Shown here piece after piece: positions 46,484 through 55,467 of a DNA stretch of 64,000 nt. The stretch is from Roseibium litorale. GTDB taxonomy: Bacteria; Pseudomonadota; Alphaproteobacteria; Rhizobiales; Stappiaceae. Every line of letters starts with the position of its first letter. Position 1 is the stretch's first letter. The DNA lies in contig NZ_JACYXI010000001.1 in assembly GCF_014842915.1 (NCBI RefSeq), forward strand, positions 760,087-824,086, given 5' to 3'. Under the pieces are notes generated by a model. It was given only the letters and a program-made list of their open reading frames with translations. It searched no databases and was not told the DNA's origin. Position numbers and translations under genes: made by a program.

Positions 46484-46632
46484 GCGGCAGCTCGCCGCAG
46501 CATCTGGTATCGCCGCCAGAAGCTTCCTATTTCATTTTCGTGGATGCACACCATCCTGCACACCGGGCCCTTCCCCCAGCCCCGGCTGCAAATAGGGTCG
46601 GCGCTCTCCTCCCAGGCGCCGGCCCATTTTTT
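46484..46632 (+). ncRNA. Second, tandem CU-rich-loop small RNA candidate
   Basis: TTGAGA (46450) and TATCAT (46474-46479) with an 18-base spacer suggest a promoter. One hairpin, TGCA-CA-CCGGG with CCCGG-C-TGCA (46557-46590), exposes the loop CCCTTCCCCCAGC. The second, GGGTCGGCGC with GCGCCGGCCC (46595-46625, one G-U pair), exposes TCTCCTCCCAG and is followed by A and six Ts. Both loops are anti-Shine-Dalgarno-like. AbcR genes are often tandem (AbcR1/AbcR2), and Rhodobacter CcsR RNAs use similar loops, so both families are possible. The 5' end is uncertain. Confidence 0.55.
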
Positions 46633-46656
46633 GTGTTCTGCTATGTTCCGGCGGGC

Positions 46657-47625
46657 TCACATGAAAAGCTTTTCGCTTTCCATCCCCTTGTAGAGACCGG
46701 CGACCTGCTCCGCGTAGCCATTGTAAAGCAGTGTCGGGCGGACATCGCCGCCCAGCAGGGTCTCTTGCGCCTGGCTCCAGCGCGGATGGGGCACTTCCGG
46801 ATTTACATTCGCCCAGAAGCCATATTCGCTGGCCTGGATCGCCTCCCACATGCCAACTGGGCGTTCCTTGACGAAAGAGATCTTCACCAGTGACTTGATC
46901 GACTTGAAACCATATTTCCAGGGCAGAGCCAGCCGCAAAGGCGCACCAAACTGCTTGGGAAGCGGCTTCCCGTAAACACCCGTGACCAGAAAGGCCAGAT
47001 CATTGGTCGCCTCGGCCATGGTCAGGCCTTCGACATAGGGCCAAGGGTACCAGCCCTGCCGCTGACCGGGAGCCACCTCCAGGTTCAGGAAGGTCTCAAA
47101 CCGCACATGTTTGGCATCTGCCGTCGGCTCGGCGAGCTTCACAAGTTCAGCCAAGGGGAAGCCGGTCCATGGCACCGCCATCGACCAGGTCTCGACGCAG
47201 CGGTGTCTATAGAGGCGCTCCTCAAGCGGCATCTTGGCCAGAAGGTCATCGATATCGATGGTCTGCTCCTTCGCAACCAGACCATCGATCGTCACGGTCC
47301 ATGGCCGGATAGGCAGTGCCTGAGCCTTCTTGGCGATCTCCTTATAAGTGCCGAACTCATAGAAATTATTGTAATTGGCGGGATAGCGCTCATCCGTGAT
47401 GGGCCTGTCCAGCGTGAAGGCCTCGTTGCGCTTGGCCGGATAGAGATGTGCGCTCGGGTCAGTTTCTTCAGCCCAAGCCCGGCCTGCGCCTGCCAGCGGA
47501 AGAGCTGCGCCAGCCGCCAATCCTCCTGCCATGCCGGCCAGAACCTTGCGGCGGTTCCAGAAAAGATCTTCAGGCGTCGCTTCCCGTTCCGGAATAAACC
47601 ACGATTTCTTGCCAATAATGTTCAT
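46657..47625 (-). CDS. msrP: Protein-methionine-sulfoxide reductase catalytic subunit MsrP (YedY)
   Basis: A 322-residue periplasmic molybdenum enzyme. A twin-arginine signal (NRRKVLAGMAGGLAAGAALPLAGAGRAWAEE, Arg25-Arg26) is followed by the sulfite-oxidase fold. The molybdenum ligand Cys143 is in YRHRCVETWSM, and PWKYGFKSIKSLVKISF and GFWANVNPEVPHPRWSQA are conserved. It repairs oxidised methionines in the periplasm. The ATG at 47625 has AGGAGGTG upstream; longer frames are not homologous. The usual membrane partner gene msrQ is not adjacent. Confidence 0.95.
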   Translation of the reverse strand: MNIIGKKSWFIPEREATPEDLFWNRRKVLAGMAGGLAAGAALPLAGAGRAWAEETDPSAHLYPAKRNEAFTLDRPITDERYPANYNNFYEFGTYKEIAKKAQALPIRPWTVTIDGLVAKEQTIDIDDLLAKMPLEERLYRHRCVETWSMAVPWTGFPLAELVKLAEPTADAKHVRFETFLNLEVAPGQRQGWYPWPYVEGLTMAEATNDLAFLVTGVYGKPLPKQFGAPLRLALPWKYGFKSIKSLVKISFVKERPVGMWEAIQASEYGFWANVNPEVPHPRWSQAQETLLGGDVRPTLLYNGYAEQVAGLYKGMESEKLFM

Positions 47626-47741
47626 GAGGGCACCTCCTGTTGAACCATCTGACGCCATGACCGCTTCAAGTGCAAATAAACCTGCGGTGAGCAAGGCAGG
47701 ATTGATGCGGGCTCCCACAGCAAGTCTGATAAAATGATGAG

Positions 47742-48134
47742 ATGATGATCCGACCCCGTCCAGAGAACCAGCCGCCTCCCGGCCCTTGCCAAGGCTCGAA
47801 ACAAAGCAGAGCGCGTATCGGAAGACTGTTCTATCTCCTGATCGTAACTTTCGCAGTTCTCTGCGGATCCGGCGGTCTTGCGGCAGCCCAAACCGTGCCC
47901 TTGCGCGGCCTTCCAGGCGATCCGCGTGCAAACCTTCCGTCTCCGGGACAACAGCTTCGGGATCTCCAGGCCAGGCAGCTCAACTCCTTGGGAGCACGCC
48001 AGAAAGCAGCGGAAGCCAAGCGTCGCCAGGATCACCAGCGCATGAACCAGACCCCGGCTGGCTGCGCTGCCAACCCTGCGGCCCCGGGCTGTAATACGGA
48101 CCGGCCCGACTACACTGGTGCCAAACCGCAGTAA
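47742..48134 (+). CDS. Small secreted protein, unknown family
   Basis: A 130-residue protein. A basic N-terminus with the hydrophobic run GRLFYLLIVTFAVLCGSGGLAAAQ suggests a signal peptide cleaved near residue 50. The mature part is Pro-, Gln-, Arg- and Ala-rich (LPSPGQQLRDLQARQLNSLGARQKAAEAKRRQDHQRMNQ), with two Cys (CAANPAAPGC) that could form a disulfide. I do not recognise the family. Divergent from msrP, so perhaps also periplasmic stress-related, but that is only positional. Confidence 0.65.
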   Translation: MMIRPRPENQPPPGPCQGSKQSRARIGRLFYLLIVTFAVLCGSGGLAAAQTVPLRGLPGDPRANLPSPGQQLRDLQARQLNSLGARQKAAEAKRRQDHQRMNQTPAGCAANPAAPGCNTDRPDYTGAKPQ

Positions 48135-48160
48135 TGCAGGACACGCCTTACAAGACGCAG

Positions 48161-48188
48161 AAAGGGCCAGCGCATGCGCCGGCCCTTT
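48161..48188. terminator. Bidirectional hairpin terminator
   Basis: AAAGGGCC and GGCCCTTT with an inner GCGCATGCGC palindrome, between the convergent secreted-protein and DUF992 genes. Short T-runs occur on both strands. Confidence 0.78.
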
Positions 48189-48217
48189 CCAGATCGAATT
48201 GTGAGAAACCCCGCCTG

Positions 48218-48718
48218 TTACTTGATCGGCTTGAGCGTCAGCTGGCTCACACCAAGCGTAATGTTGGTTCCGGTCTGGCTCTCAACGCTCAGAGGGTTCA
48301 GAGCAATGGACTTGTCGAGGCCGCCGACAAGCACGTTGGCCTTCAGGCCCGCGCCAACGCTCGCACCGGCAGTCACCCCGCCGTAGTGACCAGCCAAGGC
48401 ACCAGGCTTCATATCTGCGCTCGGAGCCAATACGCCCCAGATGAGGGTCGCCTGATCGGTCTTGCCGATGTCGAGACCAAACTCATCGACGGACCCTGAA
48501 TAATATTCAACGGGAGCTCCGCTCACCGGCTGGTAGTTGCAGCCCAGCGTCGATTTGGAACCGATCACGAAGTTGCTTTCTCCTTCGACGTTACAGGTCA
48601 GCTTGCCGATCTGCACGCCCGGAGACTGTTCAGCCGCGAAAGCGGGAACCAACTGCGTGGAAAGGGTTGCCGCCGTGGCTGCCATCAGGGACAGAGCGAA
48701 GGTTGCGGTGCGGTTCAT
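48218..48718 (-). CDS. DUF992 domain-containing exported protein
   Basis: A 166-residue protein with a signal peptide (TFALSLMAATAATLSTQLVPAFA, cleavage near residue 28). The DUF992 pattern follows: VQIGKLTCNVEGESNFVIGSKSTLGCNYQP, YYSGSVDEFGLDIGKTDQATLIWGVLAPS, GALAGHYGGVTAGASVGAGLKANVLVGG and VSQLTLKPI. The two Cys may pair. Function unknown; widespread in Rhizobiales. Monocistronic. Confidence 0.9.
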   Translation of the reverse strand: MNRTATFALSLMAATAATLSTQLVPAFAAEQSPGVQIGKLTCNVEGESNFVIGSKSTLGCNYQPVSGAPVEYYSGSVDEFGLDIGKTDQATLIWGVLAPSADMKPGALAGHYGGVTAGASVGAGLKANVLVGGLDKSIALNPLSVESQTGTNITLGVSQLTLKPIK

Positions 48719-48920
48719 GACATTTCTCCTGAATTCTCAGGTCGGTATTTCCTTTGTTTGACAGCCCCTTACCCGACCCGGAAGGAACCATCAGCTGCTC
48801 CGGCGTCTCCGCCTGCCAGCATCACAGGTACAACGGTCCACACCTTGGATGGTTCCCGCAGTGCTAGATTTTTTTTCATTACGTCTTTGTCATCTTCTCC
48901 CGAAACAGTGCCCGGAAAAC

Positions 48921-48948
48921 AAAAAAGGGCAGCCGAAGCCGCCCTTTT
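48921..48948 (-). terminator. Intrinsic terminator after the aspartate aminotransferase gene
   Basis: On the minus strand AAAAGGGC-GGCTTCGGCT-GCCCTTTT followed by more Ts, 22 bases after the aminotransferase stop. Confidence 0.88.
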
Positions 48949-48969
48949 CAGATCCGAAGTCAGCAACCG

Positions 48970-50284
<1,315 letters not shown>

Positions 50285-50327
50285 GAATGCTCTTTCAGGC
50301 CATTGGCGAATGTATAAGCGCCGCCGT

Positions 50328-51455
50328 TTACACGCGCGCTTCCAGAACCAGCTTTGGTGCCTTGTCCGTATCCAGCAAGGATGCCTTCAAGCGCTTCTTC
50401 TTGGATTGCCCGTTGAGACTGTTGACGACGACCGGCTGAGGTACGTCGGACCCCTCTTCGGCGGCCTTCATCAGAAGCGCGAAGCTGCTCGGATGCAGGA
50501 GCGTTTCGGTGATTGGCTTGTCCTCCATCACAGACTGGGTCAGATGATAGGCCTTCATCGCAGAATTGTTCGCCGCCAGTATCATCCGGCTCTTCGCGTT
50601 CACGACAAGAATTGGCGCACTGCACAGGTTGAAGACCTTGGAAAAATCCACGTCTCCGGCCACGTGCCCGGCAGAGAACAAAACACCGCCGATTGCACCG
50701 CCGATCCGGAAATACATGGCGCTATAGGTCAGCTCAAGTGTGTCACCGGTCACGAGCAGGAACTTTGCCCGTCCTGTCGCGCTCGCCCGCCGGGTAAGGG
50801 ACTCAACAGTCAGCGAAACGAGGCTGCGGCCAACCCGCTTCTGGACGTGAGCAATGTTCCGGCCCATGATCAGCGCGGAGTCCTGAACGCCAAAGCTCTG
50901 CAAAAAACCTTCGCTTGCGTAACGGATGTAGCCAAAGCTATCGACCAGGAGAACAATCCGGTTCGAGCTTGCGACAAAGTGCTGAAGGATCGGACCGAGA
51001 CCTAAGGCAATCTTGCCGGGATTGCTGTCATCCTTGCCGATGGACGGGAAGCACACCGCCAGCATGCGGCCATCTGGCAGCTCATAGCGATAAGCCATGA
51101 GCGGAATACCCGGTATCCGGTGATCAACGCCGCCACCAACATCATAAGGCCCTGCAACGCCCTCACGGATAGCCCCCTGGATCAACCGCAGGATGGTTTT
51201 CCGGTCCTCCGGGGTGAGCAGGCGCAAAGCCTCCTGGGAGGGCGCCTCCTGAAGATCGTGTATCTCGCTATCGAATGTCTGTGAGCCCGTCTCGTGCCAT
51301 ACGACCATCTTGCGGCTGATATCCGCGAAGAAGAAATCCAGACCAGCCAGTTTCAGCGCAGGCGGCTTGCCTTCTTCCTGTTTGGACGCTTCTGCATCCA
51401 TGTCATTCACCTGTGCGGGTGTGATGGCTTTCCGGCCGGCCGAGTGAAGGGTCAT
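50328..51455 (-). CDS. PAS-domain protein without an output domain
   Basis: A 375-residue soluble protein. Two or three PAS-like units can be seen: about residues 35-135 (LAGLDFFFADISRKMVVWHETGSQ), 155-260 (GPILQHFVASSNRIVLLVDSFGYIRYASEGFLQSFGVQDSALIMGRN) and 268-375 (FNLCSAPILVVNAKSRMILAANNSAMKAYHL). No kinase, GGDEF, EAL, HTH or methyl-accepting region follows the last one. It may act as a signalling adaptor or scaffold for a separate partner. Not recognised beyond this. Confidence 0.7.
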   Translation of the reverse strand: MTLHSAGRKAITPAQVNDMDAEASKQEEGKPPALKLAGLDFFFADISRKMVVWHETGSQTFDSEIHDLQEAPSQEALRLLTPEDRKTILRLIQGAIREGVAGPYDVGGGVDHRIPGIPLMAYRYELPDGRMLAVCFPSIGKDDSNPGKIALGLGPILQHFVASSNRIVLLVDSFGYIRYASEGFLQSFGVQDSALIMGRNIAHVQKRVGRSLVSLTVESLTRRASATGRAKFLLVTGDTLELTYSAMYFRIGGAIGGVLFSAGHVAGDVDFSKVFNLCSAPILVVNAKSRMILAANNSAMKAYHLTQSVMEDKPITETLLHPSSFALLMKAAEEGSDVPQPVVVNSLNGQSKKKRLKASLLDTDKAPKLVLEARV

Positions 51456-51912
51456 GCGGGAACCGTGACGTCCTTGTTTTTGAGGGGTTCAGTCGCCACG
51501 CTGCGGCAGAAAAGCAAAGAAGCGGTGAAATAATATCTGCAATTTGAAGCAACCCCGCTATTTGCTGCGGGTTTTCAAGCTTTTTCACATCAGCCGCTTG
51601 CGAACTCGCACCTCTCTATTGCGCTTTGGCCGCCCGGCCCAGCCTCGATATCGCGGCCGTAGGCCGTGAGCCATTTACCTCACTGGACGTGTGCCGGAAG
51701 GAAAGGTGACAAGTCCCCATTCGTTAAAAATCATGCTTAATTATTGGTCACTAAAAAGGATCAAGTTGGAACGAAATTGAGCTGTTTTCTGCTCCCTGAA
51801 AACCAGCCACAAAAGCGCCACGAAATGACACCTGAACCGCCTATATGCGGTCTATCAGACGGCCCAATCCTCACGGATCTTATGTGCATGAACATCTTTG
51901 GAGAGATGGAAC
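51456..51912. other. Intergenic region upstream of the small membrane-protein pair
   Basis: No gene recognised. An imperfect hairpin ending GCGGGTTTTC lies near 51551-51577. The region holds the divergent promoters of the PAS-protein gene (left) and the small-protein pair (right); no clear boxes were found. Confidence 0.5.
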
Positions 51913-52191
51913 ATGACACAGGCAGAGCACTTCGGTACGTACGCAGCAGCTTCTAACCAGTCAGCAGACCGCAAGCTGGCGCGGGCAATGGGATTTTCTG
52001 TCCTTGCCCTGACCGGCATCGCCATCGGTCTTTCGGGTGCTCAGGATGCCCGGATGTTTGGCCTGGTAGGAGCTTTCGCCGCCATGCTGACGGTTAGCGC
52101 CTGCCTTGGCTCCCGTCTCGCCAAGGGGCTCACGTCCCGCAAAGAAATTGTCGGGCGCCGCAGCGGCCTGAACCTGGAGACGTGGTCATGA
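51913..52191 (+). CDS. Small hypothetical membrane protein (first of a coupled pair)
   Basis: 92 residues from the ATG at 51913, chosen because GGAGAG is 7 bases upstream; an in-frame TTG at 51898 lacks this. Two hydrophobic helices: MGFSVLALTGIAIGLSG and MFGLVGAFAAMLTVSACLGSRLA, followed by a basic tail (RKEIVGRRSG). Its last bases overlap the next gene (ATGA). Function unknown. Confidence 0.65.
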   Translation: MTQAEHFGTYAAASNQSADRKLARAMGFSVLALTGIAIGLSGAQDARMFGLVGAFAAMLTVSACLGSRLAKGLTSRKEIVGRRSGLNLETWS

Positions 52192-52481
52192 CCCTCGAAA
52201 AGATAGAAACCCCTGCGGAAGCCGGCAACTTCTCAGAAGCCCCACTCATGGAGCGCAAGAAGTCCAAACGCCGGGAAGCAACGCCCATGCAGCGGGAACT
52301 GTCGGAAGCCCGCCCTCTGCTGAGTGCGATTGCTCTCGGGCTGATCTTCGCCCTGACGCTGACCCTGGCAGCCTCGCTCGCTCCGGACACCGTCGGCGCC
52401 AAGGGCGGCCGGATTTCACAGCCTGCCTCGCCTCCACCAGCGACAATGGCACCGGTCAATCAAACCAGCAAGGCGACCTGA
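52188..52481 (+). CDS. Small hypothetical single-span protein (second of a coupled pair)
   Basis: 97 residues from the ATG at 52188 that overlaps the upstream stop. A charged N-terminal half (MERKKSKRREATPMQRELSE) is followed by one hydrophobic helix (LLSAIALGLIFALTLTLAASLA). A Pro/Ala/Thr-rich tail would be periplasmic. Family not recognised. Translation coupling suggests that it works with the 92-residue neighbour. Confidence 0.65.
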   Translation: MTLEKIETPAEAGNFSEAPLMERKKSKRREATPMQRELSEARPLLSAIALGLIFALTLTLAASLAPDTVGAKGGRISQPASPPPATMAPVNQTSKAT

Positions 52482-52575
52482 CCCTTCCCTCCGGGACTGT
52501 CTTCCGGTCTCACACGCTCCTCCCCGGAAGACGACAGCCGGCCCCGATCCCAAGATCCGGGCCGGTTCTATCTTT
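52482..52575 (+). ncRNA. Anti-SD-loop hairpin RNA candidate (or structured 3' UTR)
   Basis: GTCTTCCGG and CCGGAAGAC (52499-52532) form a perfect 9-bp stem whose 16-base loop ends in CTCCTCC. Next is CCGGCCC-c-GATC with GATC-c-GGGCCGG (52538-52565) around CCAA, followed by TTCTATCTTTTC, which looks like a terminator. This is the same plan as the two small RNAs after lsrB. It begins right at the stop of the small-protein pair, so it may be processed from that mRNA instead of having its own promoter. Confidence 0.45.
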
Positions 52576-52721
52576 TCTGGAACCACCCGCATTCTCATGA
52601 GTTCTGGTATGGCCCCCTTCAGCGGCACCCAACCTCCTCCGTTCGGCGCCAAACAAGAGACCATTGCGAAACACCGCCTCCCGGCGGATAAATAGACTCA
52701 AAGACAAAACGGGAGTTCTCC

Positions 52722-53132
52722 ATGGACATCGATCTCAACCTGTCCGCCGACACGATCCGCCTGCTGGCCCAGAAGGCACGAGCGGTGAACAGTGACCTCG
52801 AAGACGGTTTTGATGACAGCAACGACGGAGAAATCGAGTTCGACGAGGACACTCTGACCGATACCCACGCCCATGACGGGCTGGCCGAGGAAGAGAACGA
52901 CGACATGACCGAGGAAGAACTGCGGGAGCTGATCGCAGATCTGAATGTCGATGAGGCAGCTGAACTCGTCGCCGTCGTCTGGGTTGGCCGCGGGGACTAC
53001 GAAGCCGAGGACTTCCTGCAGGCGGTGGAAGATGCCAAGGACCGCGCCAATGCCTCGACCGCCAAATATCTCATGGGCATGCCGCTTTTGGCAGACCACA
53101 TCGAGGCTGGTCTCGACGCGCTGGAACTCTAA
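52722..53132 (+). CDS. DUF3775 domain-containing protein
   Basis: A 136-residue acidic soluble protein. The N-terminal IDLNLSADTIRLLAQKARAV precedes a very acidic linker (DDSNDGEIEFDEDTLTD). The DUF3775 core is ELRELIADLNVDEAAELVAVVWVGRGDYEAEDFLQAVEDAKDRANASTAKYLMGMPLLADHIEAGLDAL. Function unknown, common in alphaproteobacteria. GGGAG precedes the ATG. It has its own upstream region after the hairpin pair. Confidence 0.9.
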   Translation: MDIDLNLSADTIRLLAQKARAVNSDLEDGFDDSNDGEIEFDEDTLTDTHAHDGLAEEENDDMTEEELRELIADLNVDEAAELVAVVWVGRGDYEAEDFLQAVEDAKDRANASTAKYLMGMPLLADHIEAGLDALEL

Positions 53133-53310
53133 ACAAGGCAACACGCTGGAGTTCCCAATGCCGTTGCGGCCAACCAGCTTCTGGTTGCGATTCTGGTTTC
53201 TTTGGAAAACGCCATAAAGAAACCATTTACCATCTTTCCCTTGCCCCTCCTGTGCTCCACCCTGCGCCTTGCGGTTCGAAACCACTGGCGGAAACCATGG
53301 AGGAGTGATT

Positions 53311-53442
53311 GTGACGATGTTCCAGGATCAATCCAAGCGTGACCCACTTTCCCTCGACCAGCCTTCTCCTTGGCGTCTCTGCGCCGTTTTTTGTGGTGTG
53401 TGCACAGTTCTCGGTGTGCTGCTCGCCGCCTTCACGAACTGA
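53311..53442 (+). CDS. Small single-span membrane protein
   Basis: A 43-codon frame starting with GTG at 53311; AGGAG lies 5 bases upstream, and an in-frame ATG at 53317 is the alternative. The first half is polar (FQDQSKRDPLSLDQPSPW), the second half one hydrophobic helix with three Cys (LCAVFCGVCTVLGVLLAAF). It ends 54 bases before the DUF1624 gene on the same strand. It could be an accessory of that membrane protein. No family recognised. Confidence 0.5.
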   Translation: MTMFQDQSKRDPLSLDQPSPWRLCAVFCGVCTVLGVLLAAFTN

Positions 53443-53496
53443 CGCCCCAGCACTCCGCGCCAAATCCCGGCAGTCTCCTTCTGGGGAACTTTCAAG

Positions 53497-54489
53497 ATGA
53501 GCTCCCGCAGAATTGGCGCTCTGGACGCGGCCCGCGGTGCGGCGCTCGTGGCCATGGTGGTCTATCACCTGTCTTGGGATCTTTCCTGGTTCGGCCATGT
53601 GGACTGGGCCGTCTCGACGGATCCGGACTGGAAGGCCTTCGCGGCTTCTATTGCCGGAAGCTTCCTGTTCCTGTCCGGCATTGGTCTGGCACTCGCCCAT
53701 CGCAATGGCATCCGCTGGCGGGCGTTCTGGATCCGGGAGGGCAAGGTTGCCCTGGCTGCCTGTACGGTCTCCATCGCCACCTGGTTTGCCTTTGGCGACA
53801 GCTTCGTCCGCTTCGGCATTCTTCATGCAATCGCCGCAAGCAGCCTGATCGCCCTGCCGTTTCTGCGTGCCCCCGCCTTTCTGTCGATTGCTGCAGCCGC
53901 ATTGATCGGCACGGCGCCACTTTGGGCCTCCAGCCACGCCTTTGATGGCCAGTTGCTGCTCTGGACCGGGCTGGGTCAGCCGGACTATGGCTCGGTCGAT
54001 TATGTGCCGATTGCGCCCTGGACCGGACTGGTGCTGCTAGGCCTCGGCCTTACCCGCCTCGCCCTGCGCCTGAAGCCCGCTCTTTTCAACGTGCGCGCTC
54101 CAGATGAAACCGGAGCACAGCAAAGCCCGGGACGCGTGCTCGGCGCCCTGGCCACATTTGGCCGATATTCCCTGCCGGTCTATCTCATTCACCAGCCGCT
54201 TCTTTATGGCCTTGTCTGGTCGTTCACAGCGCTCGGGCTTGCCCCCGACCGGAGCGAAGCCCTGTTCGTGCGTGACTGCACCCGGGCTTGCGTTGCGACC
54301 TTCGGCGACGAAACGGCGTGCAATACGTCCTGTTCCTGCACGCTGGATGCTGCCAGGAAGGACGGTTTCTGGGAGGATCTGGTCAAGAGCCCGAACGACA
54401 GTGGCCTTCGGGCGCGTCTCAATGATGCTTATGCAATTTGCCTGCGCGACACCCCTTCAACGCCCCCGGCCACCAGCTCCGGCAACTGA
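53497..54489 (+). CDS. DUF1624 (heparan-alpha-glucosaminide N-acetyltransferase-like) membrane protein
   Basis: A 330-residue polytopic membrane protein. It opens RIGALDAARGAALVAMVVYHLSWDLSWFG, the DUF1624 signature, with further helices through FGRYSLPVYLIHQPLLYGLVWSFTALGLA. The family is related to acyltransferase-3 enzymes that acylate extracytoplasmic glycans. The last about 80 residues form an unusual soluble tail with five closely spaced Cys (RDCTRACVATFGDETACNTSCSCTLDAA), likely disulfide-bonded. Acyl acceptor unknown. Confidence 0.88.
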   Translation: MSSRRIGALDAARGAALVAMVVYHLSWDLSWFGHVDWAVSTDPDWKAFAASIAGSFLFLSGIGLALAHRNGIRWRAFWIREGKVALAACTVSIATWFAFGDSFVRFGILHAIAASSLIALPFLRAPAFLSIAAAALIGTAPLWASSHAFDGQLLLWTGLGQPDYGSVDYVPIAPWTGLVLLGLGLTRLALRLKPALFNVRAPDETGAQQSPGRVLGALATFGRYSLPVYLIHQPLLYGLVWSFTALGLAPDRSEALFVRDCTRACVATFGDETACNTSCSCTLDAARKDGFWEDLVKSPNDSGLRARLNDAYAICLRDTPSTPPATSSGN

Positions 54490-54501
54490 CTTCAAAATAC
54501 G

Positions 54502-55410
54502 TCACCGGCGAGCCCGCTCGAGCATGCGCAGGATCCGCGCCTTGGCAAAGGCGGGAAAGTCCGTCCGTCCGTTGCCAAGCCCTGCCTGCTCCAGCGCCCA
54601 GAGCGCGGAGACGGCGTCACAGCGCTGGGTCATATCCTGCAAGGCGGATGGCTCCGGCACCTTGCCGCCAGCTGCCGCATAGCCCTCCAGGAACGCCTTC
54701 CGCCCTTGCCGCTCAAAACTGTTTTCAAGCATTGCATAGGCAAGGTCCCAGACAGGTGGCGCCATTGAGGAAAACTCAAAGTCGATAAGCCGTATCCCTT
54801 GAGCCGTCTTGAGAACATTGCCTGGTGACAGATCACAGTGGCTGGGAACCAGATTGGCAGCATCCGGCTCCGCTGGCTCCGTCAAACCCTCCAGAATGGA
54901 CTGAATATCTGACAGCTCCCGATCAAAAGACCCCGCGTCCCTGACAGTGGTGAGCAGCGCTGCAAGCAGGCCCGGAAGATCCAGTTTGCCACTGAATGTC
55001 CCTTCCAGCCCGTGAAGCCTGGCAATCACCTTGCCAAGTTCCGCGGGATTGGTCTCTGCCTCGGCAAGCTCTAAACGCCGCATCAGCATCAAGCCGTCCT
55101 GTTCATCAAAGAAAAGCGGTGGAACCGCCAGGCCCGCGCGGGCGGCACATTCAAGATTACGGAATTCACCTTGACGGTCGATCAATCCGGCACTCTTGGC
55201 CGCCGGAACTCGCAGGACAAACCGGCCCTTATCCGCAACCAGCCCAAAAACAGAATTAGACAGTCCCTTGAGACGCTCTGCCTGGCGGGGCGCGCCTGTC
55301 AGCCGCGACAACTCCGGCCGGGTGTCCAGAACCGAACGCACGGTATCCAACGGTGCAGCTTCTCGAGAAACCCTTGCTCTGTCAGAGACAAATGCCGTTG
55401 AATCTGCCAA
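54502..55410 (-). CDS. Phosphotransferase of the aminoglycoside/choline kinase fold
   Basis: A 302-residue kinase-fold protein. Residues around 45-70 (GLSNSVFGLVADKGRFVLRVP) form the nucleotide loop, with the Lys replaced by an Arg-containing strand. The Brenner-type catalytic loop SHCDLSPGNVL and the metal motif LIDFEFSSMAPPVWDLA are intact. The family includes choline/ethanolamine and thiamine kinases as well as aminoglycoside kinases. The substrate cannot be told from sequence. Convergent with the DUF1624 gene, 12 bases apart. Confidence 0.85.
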   Translation of the reverse strand: MADSTAFVSDRARVSREAAPLDTVRSVLDTRPELSRLTGAPRQAERLKGLSNSVFGLVADKGRFVLRVPAAKSAGLIDRQGEFRNLECAARAGLAVPPLFFDEQDGLMLMRRLELAEAETNPAELGKVIARLHGLEGTFSGKLDLPGLLAALLTTVRDAGSFDRELSDIQSILEGLTEPAEPDAANLVPSHCDLSPGNVLKTAQGIRLIDFEFSSMAPPVWDLAYAMLENSFERQGRKAFLEGYAAAGGKVPEPSALQDMTQRCDAVSALWALEQAGLGNGRTDFPAFAKARILRMLERARR

Positions 55411-55467
55411 GAACAGTCATCCTTATCTTCGCGCGTAGCCGCATCGTTCAGCCTGATGGAGAGTTCC

